Of a stretch of 13,691 nt of DNA, positions 1 through 7,611 are shown in pieces. Source of the DNA: Kiritimatiellia bacterium (lineage in GTDB: Bacteria > Verrucomicrobiota > Kiritimatiellia > RFP12 > UBA1067); contig CAAFYT010000037.1 of the NCBI GenBank assembly GCA_900767325.1, positions 1 through 13,691 of the forward strand. The letters run 5' to 3'. Within the stretch, counting starts at the first letter, position 1, and each line of letters opens with the position of its first letter. Below the pieces are notes generated by a model. It was not told the DNA's origin and ran no database searches. It saw nothing but the letters and a program-made list of their open reading frames with translations. The position numbers and the translations under genes are program-made.

Positions 1-237
1 CCCGACTGTTTGGACGCGATCAAGAACCGCGAGGTGAAGCTGATCATCAACACACCTTCGGGCCGGCGCGATTCGCGCGCGGATGATTCGCGCATTCGTC
101 AGGCGGCGATCAAGTACAGAATTCCTTACTTGACGACCTTGGCGGCGGTCGTTGCCGCCGCTGCGGGTATTCGCGCGGCGCGCGATGGTGAGGGCGAGGT
201 GCGTTCGCTACAGAGCTACCACGCCGCAATTCGCTGA
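1..237 (+). CDS. carB: Carbamoyl-phosphate synthase large subunit, C-terminal end (partial)
   Basis: This is the last 78 codons of a gene that begins upstream of the window; the frame is open from base 1 and stops at TGA 235-237. The peptide matches the C-terminal MGS-like allosteric domain of CarB. It shows the segment KLIINTPSGRRDSRADDSRI, then an IRQAAIKYRIPYLTTLAAV-like stretch, and ends in VRSLQSYHAAIR, matching the SLQEYH-type ending of the family. CarB makes carbamoyl phosphate from glutamine-derived ammonia, bicarbonate and ATP for pyrimidine and arginine synthesis; this domain is where UMP and ornithine regulate the E. coli enzyme. The catalytic ATP-grasp domains are outside the window, so their integrity cannot be judged. 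serS follows after 40 bases. The family call is secure despite the short fragment. Confidence 0.9.
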   Translation, partial: PDCLDAIKNREVKLIINTPSGRRDSRADDSRIRQAAIKYRIPYLTTLAAVVAAAAGIRAARDGEGEVRSLQSYHAAIR

Positions 238-277
238 ACCCATTTGCAGACGAAGTGACAACAAGGAGACGGAGAAG

Positions 278-1558
278 ATGATCGACATCAAGAAGCTGAG
301 GGATGATTTCGAGGGCGTGGCCAAGGCCTTGGCGCGGCGTGGTGTGGAGAGGGAGCGGCTGGAGAAGGCGCGCGATCTCGACGCGAAGCGTCGCCAGCTC
401 TTGGGCGAGACGGAGACGTTGAAGGCGAAGCGCAATTCGGCGTCGAAGGAGATCGGCAAGATCGCCAAGGAAGGAGGCGACATCGCCGCCGCTAAGGAGG
501 AGATGCGCAAGGTCGGCGATCGCATCGCCGAGATCGACAAGGAGCTCGCCGAAGTCGACCGCGATCTGCGCGAGACGCTGCTCATGATCCCCAACATCCC
601 CGCGCCCGAGATTCCGACGGGTCTAGATAGTTCGGCGAATGAAGTGGTGCGTTTCGTGGGCGAGTGGAAAGATCCGGCGTTCAAGATTCTCGACCATATG
701 ACGATCGGCGAAAAACTCGGCATCTTCGACTTCCCGCGTGGCGTGAAACTTACGGGAACTGGCTTTCCGATCATTCTCGGGCAGGGTGCGAAGCTTCAGC
801 GCGCGCTCATCCAGTATATGCTCGATCTTCATTGCCAGAAGCAGGGTTATACCGAGATGCTGCCGCCGTTCGTGGTGAACAGCGACTCGATGACGGGCAC
901 GGGCCAGCTCCCGAAGTTCGCGGAGGATCTCTACCACTGCGAGATCGACGACTTCTGGCTGATTCCGACGGCCGAGGTTCCCGTGACGAACTTCTACCGC
1001 GACGACATCTTGGACGGTAAGAAGCTGCCGATTAAGCTTACGGCGTATACGCCGTGCTTTCGTCGCGAGGCGGGTTCGGCGGGCAAGATGACGCGCGGTA
1101 TGCTGCGCGTGCATCAGTTCGACAAGGTCGAGATGGTGAACTTCGTTCATCCCGAAACTTCATTCCAGCAGTTGGAGACGCTGGTGAAAGAGGCGGAGGA
1201 TGTGCTGACTGGGCTTGGGCTTCACTTCCGCGTACTTCAGCTCTGCTCGGGCGATATGGGCTTCTCGGCTGCGAAGTGCTACGATCTCGAGCTGTGGGCG
1301 CCGGGCGAGCAGCAATGGCTAGAGGTGTCGTCGTGTTCGTGCTTCACCGATTATCAGGCGCGTCGACTCAACTGTCGCTTCAAGGATGCCGATGGCAAGA
1401 CGAAGCTCTGCCACACGCTGAACGGCTCTGGCGTTGCGCTGCCGCGTCTTATGGTGGCGCTCTTGGAGCAGAAGCAGAACGCCGACGGCTCGGTGACGAT
1501 CCCCGAGGTGCTTCGTCCGTATATGAACGGACAGGAGAAGCTTCTGCCCGTCAAGTAA
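278..1558 (+). CDS. serS: Serine--tRNA ligase
   Basis: A cytoplasmic class II aminoacyl-tRNA synthetase that charges tRNA-Ser (and tRNA-Sec if present). The 426 residues compare with about 430 in E. coli. Residues 1 to about 110 form the charged antiparallel coiled-coil arm that holds the long variable arm of tRNA-Ser. The catalytic core follows, with PTAEVPV near residue 230 (the serine-binding TxE region), motif 2 CFRREAGSAG from residue 260 followed by RGMLRVHQFDKVE, and motif 3 LNGSGVALPRL from residue 381. The start at 278 is chosen because AAGGAG (263-268) lies at good spacing and the protein then begins MIDIKKLRDDFEGV as the family does; upstream in-frame codons overlap carB and look non-native. 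Its stop codon overlaps the ribosome binding site of the next gene. All key motifs are intact. Confidence 0.97.
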   Translation: MIDIKKLRDDFEGVAKALARRGVERERLEKARDLDAKRRQLLGETETLKAKRNSASKEIGKIAKEGGDIAAAKEEMRKVGDRIAEIDKELAEVDRDLRETLLMIPNIPAPEIPTGLDSSANEVVRFVGEWKDPAFKILDHMTIGEKLGIFDFPRGVKLTGTGFPIILGQGAKLQRALIQYMLDLHCQKQGYTEMLPPFVVNSDSMTGTGQLPKFAEDLYHCEIDDFWLIPTAEVPVTNFYRDDILDGKKLPIKLTAYTPCFRREAGSAGKMTRGMLRVHQFDKVEMVNFVHPETSFQQLETLVKEAEDVLTGLGLHFRVLQLCSGDMGFSAAKCYDLELWAPGEQQWLEVSSCSCFTDYQARRLNCRFKDADGKTKLCHTLNGSGVALPRLMVALLEQKQNADGSVTIPEVLRPYMNGQEKLLPVK

Positions 1559-1573
1559 GGGAGATCGCGTTTC

Positions 1574-2902
1574 ATGATCCTTGCCTCGTTGCTTCTTTCG
1601 TCCGCGCTTGCCTTCGATGCTGGTGTCGATTTGCGCATTCGTCAGGAGTTGATGGAGAATGTGCCGTGTCTGCCGGGGAGCGATATGCCTGCGGCTGCTT
1701 CGCGCGGCGAATTCACCAATCACATTCGCTTTCGTCCGCGCATTTGGGGCGAGGTAAAGTTCGAGAACTTCCGCCTCTACACGCGGCTCACGGACGAGTT
1801 TCGTTGGTGTCCTGAGCCATATAAAAACGCCTACACATTCCCCGACGAGCTGATTCTCGACAATCTCTTTCTTGAAGGAATGGGACTTTTCGACGGGCTT
1901 CTCGACTTCAGGATCGGCCGGCAGGATCTCTATGGTGCGTTCGACCTCAATCATGTGTTCGTGGATGGTACGCCGGGAGACGGCTCGCGTACGACCTACA
2001 CCGACATGGCGGCGATCAAACTGCATGTGGACGAAACCTCGTCGATCGATTTCTTCGCGCTCTACAACGTTGACGATAGCGCGATTCGCTGGGGCACGGA
2101 GCGCGGCAACCATCGTTCGCTCACGGGCCTCGGTGGAGGCGCAGAGCCGGAGATGGACGATTGGGGCTACGGAATCATCTGGAATTCGCAACTGGCGGAT
2201 TTCATTCCCTATCGGCTTTTCGTGCTGCAGAAGAACACGATGGAGTTCGAGCGCGATGGCGTTGTGCATCCGTGGACACAGCGCGAGACGATCGGCACGA
2301 AGGTCACGCCGCGGCTGAACGAGGAATGGACGCTGCAGTTGGAGGCGATGGGTCAGGTCGGGTGCAATGGCGAAGGCGCCACGCTTTCGGGCTGGAGCAC
2401 GTATGCCGGCGTGAACTGGCGCAGCGCGACGGAATCGACCATCAAGCCGTTCGGCAGTCTCGGCTATCACTTCATGTCGGGCGATGACGATGCCGCCGAG
2501 GAAGACGGCGGGCACGGCGCGTGGGATCCGATCTGGGCGCGCGGCGTGAACGATTCCGAAATGTTCCTCTATGGCACGCACTACGGCACGGCCTGGTGGA
2601 GCAACATGCACTACGTCAAGCTGACGGCAGGTCTCGAATTCGGCCGCAGCCACCGGCTCGATGGTAATGTAGGGCCGATGTTCGCCGCCGCGCAGGATGG
2701 GCTTGGCGGGGGAGATGGCTTTTTCAAGGGCATGCTCTATCAGCTCAATTACGCGTTTCCGATTCTCCTCGCCGACAAGACGAAGGGAGAGAGATTCGAG
2801 ATTGTCGGACATTTGTTGGCGGAGTTTTTTAATCCGGGAAATTATTTTGAAACCGAAAAGCCCGCGTGGTTCTTCCGCTGGCAGGTTGAGTTCAGATTCT
2901 GA
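1574..2902 (+). CDS. Alginate-export-like outer-membrane porin
   Basis: A 442-residue predicted outer-membrane beta-barrel. It starts with a short signal peptide (MILASLLLSSALA, probable cleavage before FDAGVD). Alternating amphipathic strands rich in Tyr/Trp/Phe run to a C-terminal WQVEFRF, and a final Phe is typical of barrels inserted by the BAM machinery. Two segments resemble the alginate-export family (AlgE-like): RIGRQDLYGAF around residues 113-123 and VDGTPGDGSRTTYTDMAAIK around 130-149. Members are anion-selective or sugar-acid channels, but the substrate here cannot be read from sequence. AAGGGAG (1557-1563) lies 10 bases before the ATG and overlaps the serS stop codon, so it probably shares the serS transcript. 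No lipobox was seen. The barrel call is firm; the family name is moderately sure. Confidence 0.75.
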   Translation: MILASLLLSSALAFDAGVDLRIRQELMENVPCLPGSDMPAAASRGEFTNHIRFRPRIWGEVKFENFRLYTRLTDEFRWCPEPYKNAYTFPDELILDNLFLEGMGLFDGLLDFRIGRQDLYGAFDLNHVFVDGTPGDGSRTTYTDMAAIKLHVDETSSIDFFALYNVDDSAIRWGTERGNHRSLTGLGGGAEPEMDDWGYGIIWNSQLADFIPYRLFVLQKNTMEFERDGVVHPWTQRETIGTKVTPRLNEEWTLQLEAMGQVGCNGEGATLSGWSTYAGVNWRSATESTIKPFGSLGYHFMSGDDDAAEEDGGHGAWDPIWARGVNDSEMFLYGTHYGTAWWSNMHYVKLTAGLEFGRSHRLDGNVGPMFAAAQDGLGGGDGFFKGMLYQLNYAFPILLADKTKGERFEIVGHLLAEFFNPGNYFETEKPAWFFRWQVEFRF

Positions 2903-2908
2903 CCGGCG

Positions 2909-3367
2909 ATGGGGTGCCAGGTTCTGATTGATGGCGTCTTGCCGCGTGCCCTGGGGCTGACCAAGGCCGAGTTGAAGGCGAAAGCCGCGCGTTTTGCCGC
3001 CTGGAGTTCACGACGTGTGCGTATTCCGTTTCGGGAGGTAACGGTTATTCTTCAAGATGATGCCTTCTCCGCCGAGGTTCATCGCGCGATCAACGGCGCG
3101 GACGGCGCCACGGATGTCATCACCCAGCGCTACGATGCGCTGCCCGGCGAGACCGAGGGGGTCTACGGCGAGCTTTATGTGAATTGCGAGCAGGCGCTTC
3201 GAGCGAGTCCGCGGCGCGCGGGCTGGTCGCCGGCGAAGGAGCTTCTTCTCTATGTCGCGCACGGTATGGACCATCTCTCCGGGGCGAACGATCTTGAACC
3301 TGCGGACTACCGGCGGATGCGCCGGAGGGAATTGAGGTGGATCAATGAAGGCGAAAAGCATACTTGA
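2909..3367 (+). CDS. ybeY: Endoribonuclease YbeY / rRNA maturation factor
   Basis: A 152-residue member of the UPF0054/YbeY family, a zinc-dependent RNase acting in 16S rRNA 3'-end maturation and ribosome quality control. The family sections TDVITQRY (68-75) and VYGELYVN (85-92) correspond to the TDVLSFPY and GDIxIS strands. The metal site HGMDHLSGAND places H118 and H122 in the usual H-x3-H spacing, but the third ligand position is D128 instead of His. Bacteroidetes-type YbeY proteins also have Asp there, so this is probably a functional variant. The start is ATG 2909, seven bases after the porin stop, with no clear Shine-Dalgarno, so translation may be coupled to the upstream gene. The end overlaps cysK by 23 bases. 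Confidence 0.85.
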   Translation: MGCQVLIDGVLPRALGLTKAELKAKAARFAAWSSRRVRIPFREVTVILQDDAFSAEVHRAINGADGATDVITQRYDALPGETEGVYGELYVNCEQALRASPRRAGWSPAKELLLYVAHGMDHLSGANDLEPADYRRMRRRELRWINEGEKHT

Positions 3368-4262
3368 GACGCTGGGCTCCACGCCGCTTGTGGAGATTTC
3401 GCCGCGGCTGAACGGCACGCGCGCGCATGTGTTCGTGAAAGTGGAGGCGTTCAACCCTGGCGGTAGCGCGAAGGACCGCGTGGCCGTTGCGATGGTGGAG
3501 GCAGCCGAGCGAGCGGGCGTTCTCAAACCGCAGGCGACGATCATCGAACCGACGAGCGGCAACACGGGGATTGGTCTGGCGTTGGTTGCGGCGGTTCGAG
3601 GGTATCATCTCATCCTGATCATGCCCGATACGATGAGCGTCGAGAGGCAGCGACTCGCTGCCGCCTATGGCGCCGAGGTTGTGCTGACGCCGGGCGCCCT
3701 GGGCATGAAGGGCTGCGTTGAGAAGGCGGAGGAGCTTTCCCGTTCCCTGCCGGGGTCGTTCATTCCCAGCCAGTTCGACAATCCGGCCAATCCAATGGCG
3801 CATGAACGCACAACAGGACCAGAGATATGGGCGGATCTCGAAGGCCGGGTCGATGCGTTTGTGGCGGGTGTTGGTACCGGTGGTACGCTGACTGGTGTAG
3901 GTCGTTACCTAAGGGCGAGAAATAAGACGGTGCAACTTTTTGCCGTAGAGCCGAGCGAGAGTCCGCTTCTCTCCAAGGGCATCGCGGGGGCGCATCGGCT
4001 GCAGGGCATCGGCGCGAATTTCGTGCCGTCTATTCTCGATCGTTCGCTGATCGACGAGGTGATCGCGGTCTCGGCGGAAGACGCTGGACGAACGGCTCGG
4101 GCGCTGGGGGCGAAAGAGGGGATTCTTGCCGGCATTAGTTCTGGCGCGGCGCTGTGGGCGGCGCTCCAGATCGCCGGACGCGATGAATTCGCGGATCGGA
4201 ACATCGTGACGCTCCTGCCGGACACGGGCGAACGCTATCTCTCGACGTGGCTGTTCGCGTGA
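3345..4262 (+). CDS. cysK: Cysteine synthase (O-acetylserine sulfhydrylase)
   Basis: A pyridoxal-phosphate enzyme that makes L-cysteine from O-acetylserine and sulfide in the cytoplasm. It has 305 residues, normal for a bacterial CysK. The PLP lysine is K43 in NPGGSAKDRV. The substrate-binding loop TSGNTGIGLA spans about 70-79, and the phosphate-binding glycine loop GTGGTLTGVG falls near 178-187. The C-terminal LLPDTGERYLSTWLF is the typical CysK ending. I see no cystathionine-beta-synthase-type extension, so it is called CysK rather than Cbs. The start ATG at 3345 lies inside the end of ybeY and has GAGGTGG (3334-3340) in front of it. The stop overlaps the mnmA start (GTGA). Placement next to mnmA may link cysteine supply with tRNA thiolation, though no sulfur-relay gene is visible between them. 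Confidence 0.95.
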   Translation: MKAKSILETLGSTPLVEISPRLNGTRAHVFVKVEAFNPGGSAKDRVAVAMVEAAERAGVLKPQATIIEPTSGNTGIGLALVAAVRGYHLILIMPDTMSVERQRLAAAYGAEVVLTPGALGMKGCVEKAEELSRSLPGSFIPSQFDNPANPMAHERTTGPEIWADLEGRVDAFVAGVGTGGTLTGVGRYLRARNKTVQLFAVEPSESPLLSKGIAGAHRLQGIGANFVPSILDRSLIDEVIAVSAEDAGRTARALGAKEGILAGISSGAALWAALQIAGRDEFADRNIVTLLPDTGERYLSTWLFA

Positions 4263-5197
4263 AGATCGCGGTTGGCATCTCGGGCGGAGTCGATTCCGCA
4301 GTTGCTGCATGGCTCCTGAAGGAGCGCGGCAATGCGCTCATCGGCGTGACGATGGCGCTTGGGCGCGCCGACGAATCTCGTCGGATCGCCGAAGCGCGCG
4401 AGGTCGCGAAGCGGCTCTCTATTTCTCTTGAGGTGATTGATCTCGCAAATGCGTGGCGCAGAGATGTGCTCGAATACCTTCAGATGACATATCTTCATGG
4501 ACGAACGCCCAATCCCTGCGTGAGGTGCAACGAGTACGTGAAGTTCGGTCTCCTGCCGCAGTTCGCGTTCGACGAGCTCGGTTGCGAGTTCTTCGCGACG
4601 GGCCATTATGCGCGTCTTGAGAATGGGCGACTTCTTCGCGGATGCGACCACGCCAAGGATCAGAGCTACTTTCTCTATCGCATATCGAAAGCGATACGCC
4701 TGCGTACGCTCCTTCCTCTCGGCGGACTAACGAAAGCGAAGGTTCGTGATCTGGCGCGTCAGGCGGGCTTCGTGTTTGCAGACAAGGCCGACAGTCAGGA
4801 TTTTTGCGGCGGCGAGGTGACGGGGCTCGTCGGTGCCGAACCGAGGGAGGGAAATATCGTCACGCGCGATGGCAGAACGCTCGGGCGACATCGCGGCTTT
4901 TGGAACTACACGGTTGGTCAGCGCAAGGGGCTTGGCGTTGGCGGCGGCACGCCATACTATGTGGTGCGTCTCGACGCCGCGCGCAACGAGGTTGTGGTGG
5001 CGTTTCGCGACGAGGCGATTGGCCACGATCTCGAAATCGAATCGCCCGTGGGCTGCTGCGACAAGTCTCTGCCGGTGAAGGTGAGGAGCGCAGGCGAGCC
5101 GCGGCTTTTGAAGGACGGCATTCTCGGCATCGCTTCGGGACAAAGCGCGGTGTTCTACGACGGCGAGGAGGTTGTCGGCGGCGGAATAATAGTGTAG
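4259..5197 (+). CDS. mnmA: tRNA-specific 2-thiouridylase MnmA (compact form)
   Basis: The enzyme adenylates and thiolates wobble U34 of tRNA-Lys, -Glu and -Gln (the s2U step of mnm5s2U), receiving sulfur from a cysteine desulfurase relay. The N-terminal PP-loop SGGVDSAVAAWLL (8-20) binds ATP. The nucleophile is C87 in TPNPCVRCN and the second catalytic cysteine is C183 in DSQDFCGG. ATGHYARL, AKDQSYFLYR and YTVGQRKGLG are further signatures, and the C-terminal beta-barrel ends VFYDGEEVVGGGIIV. The 312 residues are short against about 360-370 usually. The missing parts are small losses after the PP-loop, around the C183 loop and in the PWYVV region; no catalytic element is lost. GTG 4259 is preferred because it overlaps the cysK stop as GTGA and begins MKIAVGISGG; a GTG at 4247 is the alternative. 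No Shine-Dalgarno is evident. Confidence 0.93.
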   Translation: MKIAVGISGGVDSAVAAWLLKERGNALIGVTMALGRADESRRIAEAREVAKRLSISLEVIDLANAWRRDVLEYLQMTYLHGRTPNPCVRCNEYVKFGLLPQFAFDELGCEFFATGHYARLENGRLLRGCDHAKDQSYFLYRISKAIRLRTLLPLGGLTKAKVRDLARQAGFVFADKADSQDFCGGEVTGLVGAEPREGNIVTRDGRTLGRHRGFWNYTVGQRKGLGVGGGTPYYVVRLDAARNEVVVAFRDEAIGHDLEIESPVGCCDKSLPVKVRSAGEPRLLKDGILGIASGQSAVFYDGEEVVGGGIIV

Positions 5198-5200
5198 AAT
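5172..5200 (+). promoter_or_regulatory. Sigma70-type promoter for the small beta-barrel gene
   Basis: TTGTCG (5172-5177), a 17-base spacer and TAGAAT (5195-5200) form a good sigma70-like promoter inside the end of mnmA. The mnmA stop TAG is the first half of the -10 box. Seven bases separate the -10 box from the ATG at 5208, so initiation would fall at or next to the start codon. No Shine-Dalgarno sequence lies between. The site was read by eye and has not been tested. Confidence 0.6.
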
Positions 5201-5207
5201 ATTGGCT

Positions 5208-5675
5208 ATGAAGAAATTACTTTTCATTTTCTCGCTTGGTGTTGCGCAGTTCGGCGTAGGAGCTGAAGTCGTGGAGGATGCGTTTTATGTGGGCGCGTCG
5301 GCGGAGCTGATGTTGCCGCAAGGCGGCTCTCGCCTTCATCATCTGGGCGGAGCCGCGTTGCGAGTCGGCTACTACCTCAACGATTTCTGGGCGGCCGAGG
5401 GCGCGCTCGGCTGGTTGGAAGACGCCGCTTCGCTTGATGCGGATATTCTCTGGCATTGGTGGGGCTACGAACGATTTGATCCGTTCTTCACCTTTGGTGC
5501 GAAGGGCTGTCTCGGTCGTGCGGGGGGGCAGGTTGGGCCAAAGTTTGGGATCGGCGCATTCTACCATCTCGATGACCACTTTTCGCTTCGCGCCGACGCC
5601 GATGCGCTTCTTGGCGTGGAGAGTGAGGTGGAGATTGTTTACGCGTTTCTTGTTGGCGTTCAATATTCGTTCTGA
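5208..5675 (+). CDS. Small outer-membrane beta-barrel protein
   Basis: A 155-residue secreted protein with a clear signal peptide (MKKLLFIFSLGVAQFGVGA, probable cleavage before EVVED). The mature part starts AFYVGASAELMLP and alternates hydrophobic, aromatic and polar residues in short strands: a GGAALRVGYYLNDFWAAEGA segment, FTFGAKG, GPKFGIGAFYHLDDHFSLRAD and a final FLVGVQYSF. It ends in Phe, as BAM-inserted barrels do. The size and pattern resemble the eight-stranded OmpA-like or OMP_b-brl class. No peptidoglycan-binding OmpA domain follows. Function is unknown; an envelope structural or adhesion role is only a guess. ATG 5208 is preferred to the in-frame TTG at 5202 because the signal peptide begins there and the promoter leaves no room upstream. 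The gene is probably also read through from mnmA. hslO follows after 2 bases. Confidence 0.8.
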   Translation: MKKLLFIFSLGVAQFGVGAEVVEDAFYVGASAELMLPQGGSRLHHLGGAALRVGYYLNDFWAAEGALGWLEDAASLDADILWHWWGYERFDPFFTFGAKGCLGRAGGQVGPKFGIGAFYHLDDHFSLRADADALLGVESEVEIVYAFLVGVQYSF

Positions 5676-5677
5676 TC

Positions 5678-6466
5678 ATGAAAGACGAGCGCAGAGAGTG
5701 GTTTGATGCGGAGAAGAAGGTTGCCGTGACGATGGTCGATGTCACGACGGCCGCGCAGGAGCTGATTCGCGGACATCTCGCCGGACCGACGAGCGCGCAT
5801 TACCTGACGAAGGCGTTGGCGGCCGTGGCGCTCTTTGGCGCGGAGACATCGCAGAAGAACGAGACGGTTATCTTGCAGATGAAGTGCACGGGATTGCTTG
5901 GCGGATTCAACGTTGAATGTACGGCGGAAGGGACGCTGCGCGGCTACACGGAGCGAAAGATAATCGACGAGTTTGACGGTCTCGCGGCGCCGCGTGACGA
6001 GACCTTGATCGGTGAGGCGCAGTATCAAGTCACGCGCTCGATTCCGGGGCGAATTCTTTCGCAGGGCATCTCGTCATCGCTCGAATGTTATCTTGCAGGG
6101 TCGTTGCAGCGCAAGGCCACGATCCAGATTGAGGCCGCGATCAGTGCGGAGTGCGAGGTGCGCGAGGCGCGGGGCGTGCTTGTGGAAGAGATGCCCGATG
6201 GGCAGGGGAGCGGCGTTCTGGGCGTGCGCTTTAAGTCGCTCGCCGTGTCGGAGCGTAACTTGCTCAAGCAGCTGGCGTTAGACAAGGCGGAGCTTCGCAA
6301 GTGCGTGCCGCTGAAGTTCGCCTGCCGTTGTTCGCCGGAACGGGCGAGGACGATGCTGGCGGCGCTCTCAGAGGCCGAGCGCGCAGAGCTCCCGCCGAAG
6401 ATCGACATTACCTGTCATATGTGCGGCAGACTGTTTTCGGTGTCCACGGGGAGGGGAAAAGAATGA
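5678..6466 (+). CDS. hslO: Redox-regulated chaperone Hsp33
   Basis: A 262-residue cytoplasmic holdase chaperone that is activated by oxidation and protects unfolding proteins during oxidative or heat stress. The C-terminal redox switch is intact: C216 and C218 (CRC), exactly 27 residues, then C246 and C249 (CHMC), matching the family CXC-X27-32-CXXC zinc motif. The N-terminal part carries family segments such as GGFNVECTAEGTLRGY and QGISSSLECYLAGSLQ. It is about 30 residues shorter than E. coli Hsp33 (292). ATG 5678 follows the previous stop by two bases with no Shine-Dalgarno, suggesting coupled translation. The end overlaps alr as ATGA. The pairing with alr has no obvious functional logic and is probably just operon packing. 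Confidence 0.95.
   Translation: MKDERREWFDAEKKVAVTMVDVTTAAQELIRGHLAGPTSAHYLTKALAAVALFGAETSQKNETVILQMKCTGLLGGFNVECTAEGTLRGYTERKIIDEFDGLAAPRDETLIGEAQYQVTRSIPGRILSQGISSSLECYLAGSLQRKATIQIEAAISAECEVREARGVLVEEMPDGQGSGVLGVRFKSLAVSERNLLKQLALDKAELRKCVPLKFACRCSPERARTMLAALSEAERAELPPKIDITCHMCGRLFSVSTGRGKE
6448..6456 (+). promoter_or_regulatory. Ribosome binding site of alr
   Basis: The purine block GGGGAGGGG at the end of hslO sits 6 bases before ATG 6463 and decides the alr start. In-frame codons upstream are read as the hslO coding region in another frame. Confidence 0.7.
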
Positions 6467-7578
6467 GACGGCGAGTGGTGGTTGAGATTGACCTCAAGGC
6501 GTTGGTCAGGAACTACCGACGGATTGCGGCGCATGTGCGCCCATTAGAGGTCTTGTGCGTTCTCAAGGCGAATGCCTATGGGCTTGGTGTTGGGGCTTAT
6601 GCGAAGGCGCTCGCGCGCGCGGGCTGTCAGCGCTTCGGCGTGGCCGAGCCGGCGGAGGCCTTGGAGCTCAGGCGGCTTGTGAGGGGCGCCGAGGTGCAGA
6701 TTCTCTCGAGTATCTTGCCAGATGAGATACCGGAGATGGTCAAAGCGGGCGTAACCTTGCCGATTATCGATCTCGCAGAGGCGCGGCTTGTTAGCGCAGC
6801 GGCTGTTCGGGCTGGCCGGCGCGCGAAAGTGCATTTCAAGATCGACACGGGCATGGGGCGGCTCGGCATTCTGGCGCAAGATGCGCTTGAGACGATCCGC
6901 GCGGTGCGGCAACTTCCCAATCTTGTCTGCGAGGGCATCTTCTCGCATTGTCCGATGGCGTACGAGCCGAAGGATCCTTTCACCGCGCATCAAATTGAGT
7001 TATTTAAGGCGATCGTGGAGCAGGCCAAGCGGGAGGGGATTTCGTTCAAGCAGGTGCACATCGCCGCATCCGATGCGATCAACAACTTTCCGGCTGCGAC
7101 AAAGCCGCCCTTTACACTCGTTCGAACGGGTATCAATCTCCACGGTTCGTTCGACCCGCTCGGCCGCAAGGCGCTCAAGGTCGAGCCGGTGCTGACGCTG
7201 AAGACGCGCGTGGCGCAGGTTCGCGAGCTGCCGGCGGGCGCGACGCTCGGCTATGGGCGCACATGGTGTCTGGCGAAGCCGACGAAGGTGGCGACGATCT
7301 CGGCGGGGTATGCGGACGGTTTGCCGTTGGCGTTGGGGAATCGCGGCTTTGTGTTCATCGGCGGAAAAAGATGCCGAATCATCGGGCGAATCTCGATGGA
7401 TTATACAACGGTGGATGTGTCGGATGTGAAGAGGGTGGAACCTGGCGATGAAGTAATTTGCTTTGGCAAATGCGGGAAGGATTCAATTACGCCAGACGAT
7501 TGGGCTCTTCTCAAGGGCACGCACGCTTATGACATTATCTGTTCGCTTGGCAATCGTGTTCAACGCCTTGCGCGGTGA
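6463..7578 (+). CDS. alr: Alanine racemase
   Basis: A PLP-dependent enzyme converting L-alanine to D-alanine for peptidoglycan. It has 371 residues, a normal length. The N-terminal TIM barrel carries the PLP lysine K35 in VLKANAYGLG. KIDTGMGRLGI is the conserved substrate and cofactor strand, and FSHCPMAYEP and VRTGINLHG are further barrel elements. The second domain contains the catalytic tyrosine context LGYGRTW and the ISMDYTTVDVSDV region. The active site appears complete. The start overlaps the hslO stop (ATGA) and is supported by GGGGAGGGG just upstream. No terminator was seen after the stop; the esterase gene starts 44 bases on, so co-transcription is possible. Confidence 0.96.
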   Translation: MRRRVVVEIDLKALVRNYRRIAAHVRPLEVLCVLKANAYGLGVGAYAKALARAGCQRFGVAEPAEALELRRLVRGAEVQILSSILPDEIPEMVKAGVTLPIIDLAEARLVSAAAVRAGRRAKVHFKIDTGMGRLGILAQDALETIRAVRQLPNLVCEGIFSHCPMAYEPKDPFTAHQIELFKAIVEQAKREGISFKQVHIAASDAINNFPAATKPPFTLVRTGINLHGSFDPLGRKALKVEPVLTLKTRVAQVRELPAGATLGYGRTWCLAKPTKVATISAGYADGLPLALGNRGFVFIGGKRCRIIGRISMDYTTVDVSDVKRVEPGDEVICFGKCGKDSITPDDWALLKGTHAYDIICSLGNRVQRLAR

Positions 7579-7611
7579 ATAAAGGGTAAGTCGGTTCGTA
7601 TTCGTTGGAGA

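Noticed and set aside
1319..2812. A 497-codon open frame on the minus strand opposite serS and the porin
   Set aside because: The frame is antisense to two genes with clear protein families. Its peptide is Arg/His-rich with no motif, as expected for the complement of GC-rich coding DNA.
6301..6462. Upstream in-frame TTG extension of alr into hslO
   Set aside because: The segment is the hslO zinc-motif region in another frame. ATG 6463 has a strong ribosome binding site and gives the normal alanine racemase N-terminus.
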